63,312 nucleotides of DNA from an uncultured Ruminococcus sp. (GCA_947627275.1 CANQVK010000017.1:1-63312); one strand, 5' to 3'; positions 7,152 through 16,558 are shown, counted from the stretch's first letter. A program made the numbers and translations. The notes: a model not told the origin generated them from the letters alone.

Positions 7152-8006
7152 ATGTCTGACTTAGCGAATATGCTCCATGACCCGTTCACGGAGCTGCCAT
7201 TCAAGCTCATGTTTTTAACCATTGTTTTTCTCTTCGGCATCTGTATCGGAAGCTTTCTGAACGTTGTTATCATACGTCTGCCCCAAGAAGACCCCGAAGA
7301 ACGATCGCTGATAAAGCGCTCTTCTCATTGTATGAACTGCGGTACGAAAATAAGACCTATCGACCTTATCCCCGTTTTCAGCTGGCTTTTTCTTCGCGGA
7401 AAATGTCATTCCTGCGGTAAAAAAATCTCTGCAAGATACCCGCTTGTGGAGTCGCTAAACGGATTTTTATACGTTCTTACGTTCATGGTTCTCGATATTA
7501 ATGCTAAAGCCATAATAACCTGCGTTCTGATGTCCCTGCTTATAATCATTGGCTTTATGGATTGGGACACTCAGGAGATAGACATGATATTTGTCGGTCT
7601 CATACTTCTGCTTGCAGTTCCCGCAGCAATATTTACAAATGATGTAAAGCTTATTCACAGAATCATCGGCGCATTGGTCATCAGCGTACCCTTTTTCATA
7701 ATCGGCGAGGTAAGCCGACCTATAATCCGCAAAAAATGCGGTGAGGACTTCCGCGCCATTGAGCTTGGAGATACGGCGCTGATGTTTGCCGCCGGAGCTT
7801 TGCTCGGAACACAGGCTGTTATCGTTTCAGCATTTTTAGGTATTGTAATAGCCGCAGTTGTCGGTGCAGTATTGAAATTTGCATTTCACAGAGAATCCAA
7901 GATCGCATTCGGCCCTTTTCTCTCGATAGGCATTGCAATCGGAATGCTCTGGGGCAGCGACATCGCCGGCTGGTACATATCGCTTCTTACCGCTCAGCCG
8001 CAGTAA
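7152..8006 (+). CDS. pilD: Prepilin peptidase (type IV leader peptidase/N-methylase), 284 aa
   Basis: An integral membrane aspartyl protease that cuts prepilins at the G|F site and usually methylates the new N terminus. The cytoplasmic loop has two CxxC pairs (C60/C63, C85/C88), the zinc motif of the bifunctional enzyme. Catalytic aspartates are D137/D139 in FMDWD and D207 in ELGDTAL; the second motif deviates from the common GxGD. About seven to eight hydrophobic segments are present. ATG at 7152 has AAGGAGGTC upstream. It is the only pilus gene on the plus strand, facing away from pilB and convergent with the prepilin operon, whose substrates it processes. Confidence 0.93.
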   Translation: MSDLANMLHDPFTELPFKLMFLTIVFLFGICIGSFLNVVIIRLPQEDPEERSLIKRSSHCMNCGTKIRPIDLIPVFSWLFLRGKCHSCGKKISARYPLVESLNGFLYVLTFMVLDINAKAIITCVLMSLLIIIGFMDWDTQEIDMIFVGLILLLAVPAAIFTNDVKLIHRIIGALVISVPFFIIGEVSRPIIRKKCGEDFRAIELGDTALMFAAGALLGTQAVIVSAFLGIVIAAVVGAVLKFAFHRESKIAFGPFLSIGIAIGMLWGSDIAGWYISLLTAQPQ

Positions 8007-8020
8007 GGCGAAAATAATTA

Positions 8021-8053
8021 CAGGCAGCAGCATTTTTACTGCTGCCTGTTTTT
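8021..8053. terminator. Bidirectional terminator between pilD and the prepilin operon
   Basis: Perfect 10-bp stem CAGGCAGCAG/CTGCTGCCTG (8021-8030, 8039-8048) followed by TTTTTATTT on the plus strand and preceded by an A-rich tract that serves the minus strand. Confidence 0.85.
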
Positions 8054-8055
8054 AT

Positions 8056-9273
8056 TTATTTGTAAACTATTTGCGTATCTTTTATTTCTTCGGGAAGAAT
8101 ATAGACAATGTAAATATTTCCGTCTTTGTCTGCGCTGTCTATATTTCCGTCACCATTTGCGTCCACCTGAGGCTTCATTAATCTGAATGCAAGCCCCATA
8201 TTAACCGAGTTGATCGACTCAAACTGTACATTGCCGTCTTTCAGATCAAGAGAACCGTCTGACTTGGTTTTCAATCTGTAAAAAGGCGCTGAACTTGCTT
8301 CGTTAGTTTTTATAGCATTAATAAACGCCATACTTGCCGTACTCATGTGACATGGTGATTTAAAAATATCAACAGTTACATCATTAGTACCGTCATTGTA
8401 CGTATGCGCTTCCTTACCGCCATTTTGATAGGCAACAACGTTAAGCGCAAAATTCTTACCTGTATTGCTGTCGTACGTTATTTCATTTCCAACACTGTCT
8501 TTCATCGGAACAAGCCAACTGTAGTAAGAGGTTTTTCCTGCGTCCTTATAAGCCGGGGAAGTTGATTCGATTGGCTCGAGGTTATAGAATCCCATCTTAT
8601 AATAGTAATTATAATCCTTAAAATGCTCGGAATTAATAACAGCCACATTCTGCTGAACAGGAGTGATACTGCTGTCGCTGCCGCCGGGACGGATGTGAAC
8701 CTCTCGTTTTTTTAGTGTTATTCCGTCTGCTTCATATTCTAATTTCTCATAAGATTCTGCTGCTGTAAAATCATAAACGGATTCGTAAATATGACCAGCC
8801 TCAAGATCCGCAACAGCATCACCGTCTAAATCAACATCGTTGTTGATTAGCTTCATCACACGAACTTTTCCCTCAGCAGGGTAAACATTTCCGGAATCAT
8901 CGGGGGGGCTTATAACTCCGCCAAGAAACCAATCTACAAAGCTTTTTACAGCAGCCTGTTCGCCGGTTAACGCGGCACCTCCCGATAATGGCGTATATAC
9001 ACCTTCTGTTTCGTCCGAAGCCAAGCAATATCCGCCTTCGTAAACTCTTATAAATTTCGCATAGTGAATGGAATTGTCAACATATTCTTCAATATTATCA
9101 ACGTAAGCCGCTGTTCTTTCCTTAATGGAAGCTTTCGACATCAGTTTGGCGACAGGGTCGATAAACGACAAAACAAGAGTAAGAATTATGCTGAAAATAG
9201 CAAGTACGATTATCAGCTCAATGAGGGTAAAGCCCTTTTGCTTTCTTTTCCTATTCAAGATCGTACCCTCCAT
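8056..9273 (-). CDS. Type IV prepilin-like protein with large C-terminal domain, 405 aa
   Basis: A short basic leader (KRKQKG) precedes the class III signal G|FTLIELIIVLAIFSIILTL, with Phe+1 and Glu+5 as needed for processing by prepilin peptidase and entry into a pilus. The extracellular domain is unusually long for a pilin and includes calcium-type aspartate runs such as DVDLDGDAVADLE and DANGDGNIDSADKDGN, which resemble EF-hand or dockerin-like calcium loops. It is the last gene of the pilC operon and starts within the stop of the preceding pilin (TAATG). Likely a minor pilin or pilus-associated adhesin. Confidence 0.85.
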   Translation of the reverse strand: MEGTILNRKRKQKGFTLIELIIVLAIFSIILTLVLSFIDPVAKLMSKASIKERTAAYVDNIEEYVDNSIHYAKFIRVYEGGYCLASDETEGVYTPLSGGAALTGEQAAVKSFVDWFLGGVISPPDDSGNVYPAEGKVRVMKLINNDVDLDGDAVADLEAGHIYESVYDFTAAESYEKLEYEADGITLKKREVHIRPGGSDSSITPVQQNVAVINSEHFKDYNYYYKMGFYNLEPIESTSPAYKDAGKTSYYSWLVPMKDSVGNEITYDSNTGKNFALNVVAYQNGGKEAHTYNDGTNDVTVDIFKSPCHMSTASMAFINAIKTNEASSAPFYRLKTKSDGSLDLKDGNVQFESINSVNMGLAFRLMKPQVDANGDGNIDSADKDGNIYIVYILPEEIKDTQIVYK

Positions 9274-9671
9274 TATGTTGTGGCAGCTTCGGTAACAGGC
9301 TGAATCTCGGTAATATACTTCATATTCAGCCCTCTTCCGAATTCATCGCTGTGAGCTGTCATTTCTTCATCGGTATAAACCTTGTAAACTTTTCCGTTCA
9401 GGTTTATATTGCCTCCGCAGTCCGGCTGGAGATTTATCTGAACTCCCCCGGCTATTGTCGGAGCAGCAGCGTTGTCATATCCTACCTCGGCTACGGGCGC
9501 CTGATCGGCAACTCTTCTGTTTACCTGACGTGCGGAGCGGAGATAGCTGTTTATTGCACTTGCAGCAACTACGAGAACAGTAGACATTACGGCAACTATC
9601 GCTATCGCAATAATTATCTCCATGAGTGTCATGCCCTTGAAAACTCTTTTCTTAGATTTATTTTTTTTCAT
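9273..9671 (-). CDS. Small type IV prepilin, 132 aa
   Basis: Leader KKNKSKKRVFKG is followed by MTLMEIIIAIAIVAVM, so cleavage after Gly would leave Met at +1 and Glu at +5. Met+1 is tolerated by prepilin peptidases but less common than Phe. The roughly 100-residue globular part has a single cysteine (C89) and a T/A-rich tail. It is the smallest prepilin here and could be either a minor or a structural subunit; nothing else in the window looks more like a major pilin. Its TAA overlaps the ATG of the 405-aa prepilin gene, suggesting coupled translation. Confidence 0.85.
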   Translation of the reverse strand: MKKNKSKKRVFKGMTLMEIIIAIAIVAVMSTVLVVAASAINSYLRSARQVNRRVADQAPVAEVGYDNAAAPTIAGGVQINLQPDCGGNINLNGKVYKVYTDEEMTAHSDEFGRGLNMKYITEIQPVTEAATT

Positions 9672-9683
9672 TGCAGACCCTCC

Positions 9684-12533
9684 TTAGAATTCGCTGTAAT
9701 ACAGTATCTTATACCAGAACGGATCGCCGTCATCTGTATGGTCATCGCCGGTTTTACCGCCGTCAGTAGCAAATACTACTTCTAACGGGTTTGCGGATTT
9801 AACCGCCTGAGAATTCAGACAGCCGAAATACATCGCCCTGTTTCCTCCGGCATGAAGACTATTTACATCAACGTTATTATAGTAGAAATTCGCAAAAGGG
9901 TTTCCTCCGCTTGATGCGAAATCAACTTTCAAGTCAGGTGAAATTACGTTTGCCGATATAGGTTTATATCCGTTGCTCGCTACCAAATACGATGATGATG
10001 TACCATATATATTTACATTCGGCTTAACCTTATCGCCTAAAGTTGTAGCAAGATCCTTAACATCTTCATAACCTGTTCCGCTTATTAAATCGGATGTTTT
10101 CTTTTTATCGGTTATATATTTAAATTTGTCGCCATATTCGCCGTTGATCAATTTTTGATACGATCTTGTCAACAAGGGGGTTTGTTTGAGTATCAGACCT
10201 TCAGTCTGCCAATCTAAATTTCCCCATGCATCATAACCGCCCACAGTGGTTTCTTCAATGATAATATGAACCGTTCCACCATTTGAATCATCAACAATTA
10301 TTTTTCCGTTATCAATAGTAAGATTTTTAATAAGAATAAGCAAATGATTTGAACCCGGGTCAATCAAAATTTCCTTTCCACTTATATTACCTACATTCAT
10401 ATCAAGCTTACAGCTTTTGTTGATCACGTAATTTCCATCCGCATCAGTAATATCCTCTAATTTCGTTAAATAACTCGATGATTTAAATTCTTCTGTAGAC
10501 ATCAATTCTGAAATTTTTGCGGGAACCTCATTTGAAGTCAAGTTAACCTTGTTTTCATAAGGATTTGCGACATCCGTGAGAACTTCTTCAATTGTCTGAA
10601 CTACCTTTGTTTCATCGTTATCTCCGATAATAACTACTTTTTCAGCATATTCAGGATATATATGACTTTCACCAATCTTATTAAGATATACGTTAGGTCC
10701 TTCTGAATAATTATATTCAAATTTAGGATCGGGAACCTTTATGCTGTAATCAGCTTTCGTCTCATAATTATCTTTATCTGTAAAGCTCGTTACAAAAGTC
10801 TGAGCATAAAATTGATTATCAGTACCCTCAACCAAACATAAGGCGTCCGCGTCATAACTAAATATCGGATCAATTGCAGAACCGTCTTCTTTCGTCTCCA
10901 CTGTATAATACAGTTTCAAATCAATCGGATTAACAATTCCCTTGCTATTATCAGGGTTAAAATCTCCATCTGCAAATACATCGCCGTCATTCAAAGGCTG
11001 ATTATATTTATCTAGCCATTTAGCTCCATCCATTCCATCTACGAAGCCTTGCTGAGGAGTATATATATCATACGTACCCTTCAAATTGTCAATTTCAACT
11101 GTTCTTGAACCTTTGGTAGCATTGTATATAGATTTGCCTGCGGCTAATGTCAAATTATCTTCGCCCACGATCTCTCCGCCGACAACTACATCGCCGTTTA
11201 CTGTTACCTTATCACCAGCCACACCCGGTCTTTGAGTGATAATCAAATTACCCTCAACACGTACATCTCCTTGAATTGTAACGTTTTGCAATTCAAGATT
11301 TCCTTTGGTACAAATATCGCCAACTACTTCATTTTCTACTGTTTGAGCAGTATAACGATTGACAACATTACCAGTCCACGCATAAAGAGCGGTATCATTC
11401 ATTGCCTTTATTTTGTTTGTAACGCCTGTATCCATGCAGTAAATGTTTCCATTTATCTTTATCTTGCTATCTGGATTATCTACTTGGATATTACCGCAGA
11501 ATACGTTCATCGGTACATTCTTGGGGATTGGCGCTGCACCGTCAACATGCTTTTCAAAAAATCCCAAATTTACTGTTCCGCTTATGGTGCCGTCAACATA
11601 CACATAAGGTATTTCGTTAAAATTCCAACTGCTCTCTGCTGCGCCGCTGTAGACATATGTAAGCTGAGAGGGAGAGTTATTGTGGAACATCATATCTCCC
11701 CACACAGTAATTCCTGAACCCTTGGTTGGAAAGATAAAATGCGACCAGTTCTCAACATACATATTGTTACATACATATAAAGGAGTTTCAATAGTTGCTC
11801 CGCTGTTAACTCCTTTCAATGCTGTTTTATCAGTTCCGTCATAAGGCTCTATAAGATTGCTTGAACTTCCCATAAATACACTATGATTGGAATTGCCCGT
11901 TCCATCAACATATTTATAAGTTTGAGCATCGTCTTTTTTCGGCAAACCAATGTAAGCGCCGCCCCAAATACTGGTCTGAGTAGCCAAACTTGCATCAGCC
12001 GTAGTAACAAATCCTGCGCCGCCGCTGCCGCTGCCTTCGTTATCTTCCTTATCATGCTTAAGAACATAAACGGACGCCGAAGAGGTTACGCCTGACATTG
12101 TAACGTTTGAAGTAAATTTCAGAAGATCTCTTTCGAGCCATTCTTCTTTGGTTTCATCATAAAACTTCTTTGTACCCGCATATGAGATGGTAACATCGTC
12201 TATATTACCCATTGAAGCTAAACTATCGCTGCCGCCGGGATTGCTTAAACCTACCTGTACTTTGAGCGGAGTGCTTGTCGATTTAAGTGCGCCCACTGCA
12301 TCTTTATATTGTTTAGCTCCGGCAACATTTCCGTCAAGCGCAGCAACAGCGCTCTCCGCCACAGAGCGGGCAGTAATGCCCGTCTGCGCGCTTGAGTAAT
12401 TAACGTGCGCTCTGTTGTTGGCAGCCAGCGCAAGAGCCATAGTACCGAACAGGAACACTATCAGGATAGACATAACGAATACTACTGTCAGCAGAACCGA
12501 ACCATGCAGTTTTCTCTTTTTTTGCGTATTCAT
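9684..12533 (-). CDS. Giant PilX/GspK-like pilus tip protein, 949 aa
   Basis: The N terminus RKLHGSVLLTVVFVMSILI followed by a hydrophobic helix fits the PilX N-terminal/GspK class: a prepilin-like signal (HG|SVLLT) lacking Glu+5. In GspK this absence places the protein at the tip of the filament. The body contains short repeated strands such as NVTIQGDVRVEGNLIITQ and VTVNGDVVVGGEIVG, typical of bactofilin-like or beta-solenoid folds, and many G-N-I/V-x-x turns. ATG at 12531-12533 has AAGGCGG 9 bases upstream; an ATG 11 codons earlier has no Shine-Dalgarno. Fourth gene of the pilC operon. A surface adhesive role is inferred from size and position. Confidence 0.8.
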   Translation of the reverse strand: MNTQKKRKLHGSVLLTVVFVMSILIVFLFGTMALALAANNRAHVNYSSAQTGITARSVAESAVAALDGNVAGAKQYKDAVGALKSTSTPLKVQVGLSNPGGSDSLASMGNIDDVTISYAGTKKFYDETKEEWLERDLLKFTSNVTMSGVTSSASVYVLKHDKEDNEGSGSGGAGFVTTADASLATQTSIWGGAYIGLPKKDDAQTYKYVDGTGNSNHSVFMGSSSNLIEPYDGTDKTALKGVNSGATIETPLYVCNNMYVENWSHFIFPTKGSGITVWGDMMFHNNSPSQLTYVYSGAAESSWNFNEIPYVYVDGTISGTVNLGFFEKHVDGAAPIPKNVPMNVFCGNIQVDNPDSKIKINGNIYCMDTGVTNKIKAMNDTALYAWTGNVVNRYTAQTVENEVVGDICTKGNLELQNVTIQGDVRVEGNLIITQRPGVAGDKVTVNGDVVVGGEIVGEDNLTLAAGKSIYNATKGSRTVEIDNLKGTYDIYTPQQGFVDGMDGAKWLDKYNQPLNDGDVFADGDFNPDNSKGIVNPIDLKLYYTVETKEDGSAIDPIFSYDADALCLVEGTDNQFYAQTFVTSFTDKDNYETKADYSIKVPDPKFEYNYSEGPNVYLNKIGESHIYPEYAEKVVIIGDNDETKVVQTIEEVLTDVANPYENKVNLTSNEVPAKISELMSTEEFKSSSYLTKLEDITDADGNYVINKSCKLDMNVGNISGKEILIDPGSNHLLILIKNLTIDNGKIIVDDSNGGTVHIIIEETTVGGYDAWGNLDWQTEGLILKQTPLLTRSYQKLINGEYGDKFKYITDKKKTSDLISGTGYEDVKDLATTLGDKVKPNVNIYGTSSSYLVASNGYKPISANVISPDLKVDFASSGGNPFANFYYNNVDVNSLHAGGNRAMYFGCLNSQAVKSANPLEVVFATDGGKTGDDHTDDGDPFWYKILYYSEF

Positions 12534-12580
12534 TTTACTTACCGCCTTTCCGTTATTAAATAACATCAGCGAGGAAAAAA

Positions 12581-13333
12581 TTATTCTGCCATTTCAAGAT
12601 TAGGTTCATCCATTTCGTATACAGAGTAAAGCGTTATAGTAAATTGAGCTGTGGGAACTTTTTCTTCCTCTTCATCCGTGGGGGTTGCGTCTTCTCTTTC
12701 CTTGATCTCAATATCCGTAAGACCTACGGAATTGATGATGATCGTTTCCTTCTGCTCCTCGATCGCCTTCATGTAGTTCCAGATGTTCTCCTTTTCGCCG
12801 GATACGTTGATAGTATACTGCGCCTGGAGTGAAGGCTCAGCCGTTCTTTCAGAGAGTGAAGCGCTCTCCGCCTTTTCTTCAGCAATAGACTTCTGATGCA
12901 CACCGTTGATATCTGCCTGATTAAGCATATCCTCGCCGACAAACGAAGGAGTAAAGTAGTAATACTCCAGCGTTCCTGTTTCAAGATCGCCTGCTGCAAG
13001 AGTAGATACCTTTACTTCGTTTTCCTCAGCGAATTTCTGCATGTACTGATCGACCTTGCGCGCATTGTATATACTGTTGTAATCTACAAAGTCGCCCGCA
13101 AGGGCAGATGCCTCGTTGTAAGATTTTGTTATGTCGTCCTTGATGCCGGGGATCTCGGCAATCTTGCCGTCTACCTCGTCCTGCTGCTTCTGAAGCTCCG
13201 CAAGAGCCGCCTTGTCTGTCTTTATATCCTCGTTTCTGGGCTTTATTAAAAGGAAGAAGCCTGCAATAAGGAGTACAAGCGCCAGAAGAACGCCAAGGAT
13301 AACTTTATCTCTGTAATTAAGTTTCATTTTCAT
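12581..13333 (-). CDS. pilO: PilO-like pilus alignment protein, 250 aa
   Basis: A short cytoplasmic start (MKMKLNYRDK), one membrane helix (VILGVLLALVLLIAGFFLLI, about 11-30), then a coiled coil (ELQKQQDEVDGKIAEI) and a ferredoxin-like periplasm-side domain with the QYTINVSGEKENIWNYMKAIEEQ element seen in PilO/PilN. It should sit in the membrane and dimerise with the PilN part of the upstream fusion. The acidic segment ATPTDEEEEKVP interrupts the second domain. It starts 12 bases after the pilM-pilN fusion. Confidence 0.85.
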   Translation of the reverse strand: MKMKLNYRDKVILGVLLALVLLIAGFFLLIKPRNEDIKTDKAALAELQKQQDEVDGKIAEIPGIKDDITKSYNEASALAGDFVDYNSIYNARKVDQYMQKFAEENEVKVSTLAAGDLETGTLEYYYFTPSFVGEDMLNQADINGVHQKSIAEEKAESASLSERTAEPSLQAQYTINVSGEKENIWNYMKAIEEQKETIIINSVGLTDIEIKEREDATPTDEEEEKVPTAQFTITLYSVYEMDEPNLEMAE

Positions 13334-13345
13334 CTACCTCCCTTA

Positions 13346-15019
13346 TTAAGCTGCCGCCGCTTCTTCTTCATTCGTCTCATCGTCGTTTTCGGACGGATGA
13401 TATGCGCTTTCTCTGCCGTTTATGGCAGCGGTAACGCTGAATGATACGGTCTCGGTCTCTTCGCCGTCTATGGTATGAGCATCCTCGCCCTCTCCGATCT
13501 GTATCTGTTCCTTTTCAATGTTCACGGTGTAGCCGCTGTAGGAAGCCGCCGCATAGTAGCCCTTATTCTCGGCAAAGCTCTCGTCAAGGAGGTTATCAAT
13601 AAACATTGAAGGCAGCTTTTGTACAAAGTCCTTGCTGCCGGCAGCCTCGACCGTAAAGTTGAACGTACCCGCAGAGTAAGACGGAAGCGAGATGTAGCAC
13701 TCGTCAAGATTGAGATCCTCGGCAGTCTTATCGAGAACAGCCTGAATAGTCTCATACTTGTCGCCGTTGATAACGGGCTGTGAGAAGAATGCGTCATGGG
13801 AGTTCACCATTTTGGTATTGTATGCGTTTACAGTATCACGCATTGCAAGAAGCTTATCTCTGTGAGCAAGCTGATTCTTTACCTCGGCGGAATCGAGATA
13901 CGTCTGAATCTTAGTCATATCGTTCTGGATACTGTTGTCGTACATAGTCATTCCGAGCCATGTGCCGCCGACAATAACGGCAGCTCCGAGGACAAGACCG
14001 AGCATAAGTCCAAGACCGGCATTTTCGTCCTGATTCTTGCTGCTTCCGCCGGATTTCTTCATAGCGGAGCTAAGCTCCGTTTCAAGAAGATTGATCTTCT
14101 CTGTTTCTCTGTTACGCTTGAACATAGCGCCGATAGCATTTGCGTACAGCGAAAATTCAAGGTTCTCATGACCGTGTATCTGCGGAGGAACGTTGATAAG
14201 GCTTGTATTGAGGTCAAGCTTTTCAAGCTCGTCGGTGATCCTGACATAGTCGTGAGTGTCGCCGTAAATAATAACGTTCTCGATCACCTCTCCCGTATTG
14301 CGGCTTCTGTGGAACTGAAGCATACGGAAGATATTCTCGTTTACAGCCTCGAAAACGTAGTCGGCAGATCCGCCGTAGTCGTCGGGATCAACTGACGCGA
14401 AACGTGAGAACGAGAGCTGACCCTGTTCATAAAGGTTGAGCGAAATGAAGTTGGGGTCGATCTGAACAGCCAGCAGCGGCATTTTCGATTTGATCTTCGT
14501 ATCGGCAAGAAGCACCTTTGTGATACAGTTACAGCCGACCATTACCGATCTGAGGGAAATACCGAGAAGCTTGAACACCTCTCTGTAGCTGTTTACGATC
14601 TCGTAGGGACATGCCGTAGCAAGCACCTTTATCATGTATTCGCCGTTTTCGCCTTTCTCCTCGGCGTCGCCTACGATTACATATGTAACGGAGAAAGTAT
14701 CGTCAAGGTTAAGCTCAGCCTGCATCTGCTGCTTAACTGTTTTCTGCATATCCTGCGGCTTTACTCTGGGAACGGTAAGCTCCTTGAAGATAGTCAGGTT
14801 CGAGGACAGGGAAACGATAGCCTCCTTGTCGGGCATTTTGTTTCTTTTGAGGACGCCGTTGACAAGCGTTGCAACGTTCGGAACGTCCTTAACGTGACCG
14901 TTCACGATAAGTCCTTCCTCAAGGTTAAGTGTTGCTGCGGAGCTGATCTTTATTTTTCCGTTGCTCTCAACGCCTTTAACAACACGTATATTTCTATCGG
15001 TAATATCAAATGACAGCAT
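13346..15019 (-). CDS. PilM-PilN fusion protein, 557 aa
   Basis: Residues 1-300 form an actin-like PilM ATPase domain (MLSFDITDRNIRVV start; LNLYEQGQLSFSRFA phosphate-loop-like region; ENVIIYGDTHDY). At 306-313 the sequence EKINLLET matches the short cytoplasmic INLLP-type motif by which separate PilN proteins bind PilM. A single membrane helix (about 335-358) and an extracytoplasmic PilN-like domain follow. So PilM and its PilN partner are covalently joined. The last 40 residues are acidic and low complexity. Gene order pilC, pilMN, pilO matches the canonical pilMNO order, supporting the assignment. Confidence 0.85.
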   Translation of the reverse strand: MLSFDITDRNIRVVKGVESNGKIKISSAATLNLEEGLIVNGHVKDVPNVATLVNGVLKRNKMPDKEAIVSLSSNLTIFKELTVPRVKPQDMQKTVKQQMQAELNLDDTFSVTYVIVGDAEEKGENGEYMIKVLATACPYEIVNSYREVFKLLGISLRSVMVGCNCITKVLLADTKIKSKMPLLAVQIDPNFISLNLYEQGQLSFSRFASVDPDDYGGSADYVFEAVNENIFRMLQFHRSRNTGEVIENVIIYGDTHDYVRITDELEKLDLNTSLINVPPQIHGHENLEFSLYANAIGAMFKRNRETEKINLLETELSSAMKKSGGSSKNQDENAGLGLMLGLVLGAAVIVGGTWLGMTMYDNSIQNDMTKIQTYLDSAEVKNQLAHRDKLLAMRDTVNAYNTKMVNSHDAFFSQPVINGDKYETIQAVLDKTAEDLNLDECYISLPSYSAGTFNFTVEAAGSKDFVQKLPSMFIDNLLDESFAENKGYYAAASYSGYTVNIEKEQIQIGEGEDAHTIDGEETETVSFSVTAAINGRESAYHPSENDDETNEEEAAAA

Positions 15020-15043
15020 TTTCTTTTTTCCACCTTTCCGTGT

Positions 15044-16243
15044 TTATTCGTTCTCGATAGATTCCATTGAACCGTAGAGTGCGGGGTAAATACCGATTAC
15101 TACCATACCGATTATGATACCCATGAAGATAAGCATTACAGGCTCGACCATGTGAACAAGTCTTTCAACAGCCGAGTCGGATTCTTCCTCATAGTATTCG
15201 GAGGTCTTTTCAAGGATCGAGTCAAGTGCGCCCGACTCCTCGCCGACGTATATGACCGAACAGAACATTGATTCAAATATTTCCGTTCTTGTTATAGCGG
15301 ACGAAAGCGTTTCGCCCTGCTTTACCTCATCGACAACATCAATGAACTTTTCGTCAACATACATATTTCCAAGTACCGATGACGCTCTCTGGAGGCACTC
15401 TACCATTGGAATACCGCTGGAGTAAAGAGAGGAAAGGGTTCTTGCAAAACGTGCCGTATAAATTTTCGTTACGAGAGGGCCCCAGCCGGGTCCCTTCAGT
15501 ATCATACGATCGACCTTATACCGTATATTCGGCGCTTTCAGAGCGTATCTTATTCCGAAGAACAGACCGACGGCAATAATGATAAGCAAATACCACTGAT
15601 GTCTGATGAAGTTCGATATAGCCGCCATGATCTTGGTAAGCGCGGGCATCTCCGAGGGATCTTCGTACATATCAATGAACGTAGGCATAATAAAGGTAAA
15701 GAGGAAGATTACAACGACTACGCAGAGTACCGCAAGGATAATAGGATAAACCATAGCGCCCTTTACGGTATTCATAAGTTTGTTTTCCTTTGCGTACTGA
15801 TCGGACATACGCGTCATGATAACGTCAAGAGAACCGCTGGCTTCTCCTGCTCCGACCATTGAAATAAGGAAGTCGGGGAAAGAACCTCTGTGCATTTCGA
15901 GGGTTGCCGAGAAAGATTCGCCCTTCTGCACGTTCTCGTAAATGTCCTGCCATATCGCCTTGGCTTTTTCGTTTTCCTGCTCGTTTCTCATAATGTCGAT
16001 AGACTTTACGAGGGTAAGACCCGATGTAAGCATTGCACTGAGCTGTCGGCAGCAGAACGCAAGCTCTTTTGTGCTGAACTTATAGATCGATCTGGATGAA
16101 CCGCCCGTCTCTTCTGCATAATCCTTAATAAAGAGACCGCGTTCTTTCATCTTTTCGAGGAATTCCTGCTCATTTTCGGCATTCGCCTTACCCTTGACCT
16201 GTTTGCCGCGGGCATCCTGAGCTATGTAGGAATAACTCTTCAT
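15044..16243 (-). CDS. pilC: Type IV pilus inner-membrane platform protein PilC, 399 aa
   Basis: Two GspF domains (about 65-190 and 270-392) with three membrane helices, for example AVLCVVVVIFLFTFIMPTF and VEPVMLIFMGIIIGMVVIG. Motifs include FCRQLSAMLTSGLTLVKS, ISMVGAGEASGSLDVI and YVGEESGALDSIL, the repeated GExSGxLD signature of PilC/GspF. It couples PilB/PilT motion to pilin insertion. ATG at 16241-16243 has GGAGG seven bases upstream; a longer in-frame start 23 codons upstream has no such site. First gene of the prepilin operon. Confidence 0.93.
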   Translation of the reverse strand: MKSYSYIAQDARGKQVKGKANAENEQEFLEKMKERGLFIKDYAEETGGSSRSIYKFSTKELAFCCRQLSAMLTSGLTLVKSIDIMRNEQENEKAKAIWQDIYENVQKGESFSATLEMHRGSFPDFLISMVGAGEASGSLDVIMTRMSDQYAKENKLMNTVKGAMVYPIILAVLCVVVVIFLFTFIMPTFIDMYEDPSEMPALTKIMAAISNFIRHQWYLLIIIAVGLFFGIRYALKAPNIRYKVDRMILKGPGWGPLVTKIYTARFARTLSSLYSSGIPMVECLQRASSVLGNMYVDEKFIDVVDEVKQGETLSSAITRTEIFESMFCSVIYVGEESGALDSILEKTSEYYEEESDSAVERLVHMVEPVMLIFMGIIIGMVVIGIYPALYGSMESIENE

Positions 16244-16337
16244 AAAACCACCTCCGTGTTTTTTGATACGCCTCCCGGAAACCGTGTCCGATGCCTCGGG
16301 ACGCAGGGTCACATATACGCACTACCCTAATATAACA

Positions 16338-16366
16338 ATTATAACATATTAAAAGTTATTTTTCAA
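16338..16366 (-). promoter_or_regulatory. Promoter of the pilC-pilMN-pilO-prepilin operon
   Basis: Minus strand TTGAAA (16361-16366), 17-base spacer, TATAAT (16338-16343) with extended TGT. It sits about 95 bases upstream of the pilC start. It shares TTAATATGTTATAAT with the pilD promoter. Confidence 0.75.
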
Positions 16367-16529
16367 TCGTGTTTTTGACTTAAATACTTAAGGCTTTTTT
16401 ATCAATATTAACCAAATTTTATACTATAAGTAATAATCCGGCGCATATTACCGATTATATTACAAAAAGACGATTAAATTTGCAATAGAGAGAGGGAGTT
16501 GCTATACTGTGCCATATTATCATACAATC

Positions 16530-16558
16530 ATTATAACATATTTATTTACAATCCGCAA
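16530..16558 (-). promoter_or_regulatory. Possible distal promoter for the pilC operon
   Basis: Minus strand TTGCGG (16553-16558), 17 bases, TATAAT (16530-16535), again with AATATGT before the -10. No gene lies between it and the proximal promoter, so it would give a 290-base untranslated leader. The rest of 16367-16680 is AT-rich and I see no gene there. Confidence 0.45.
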
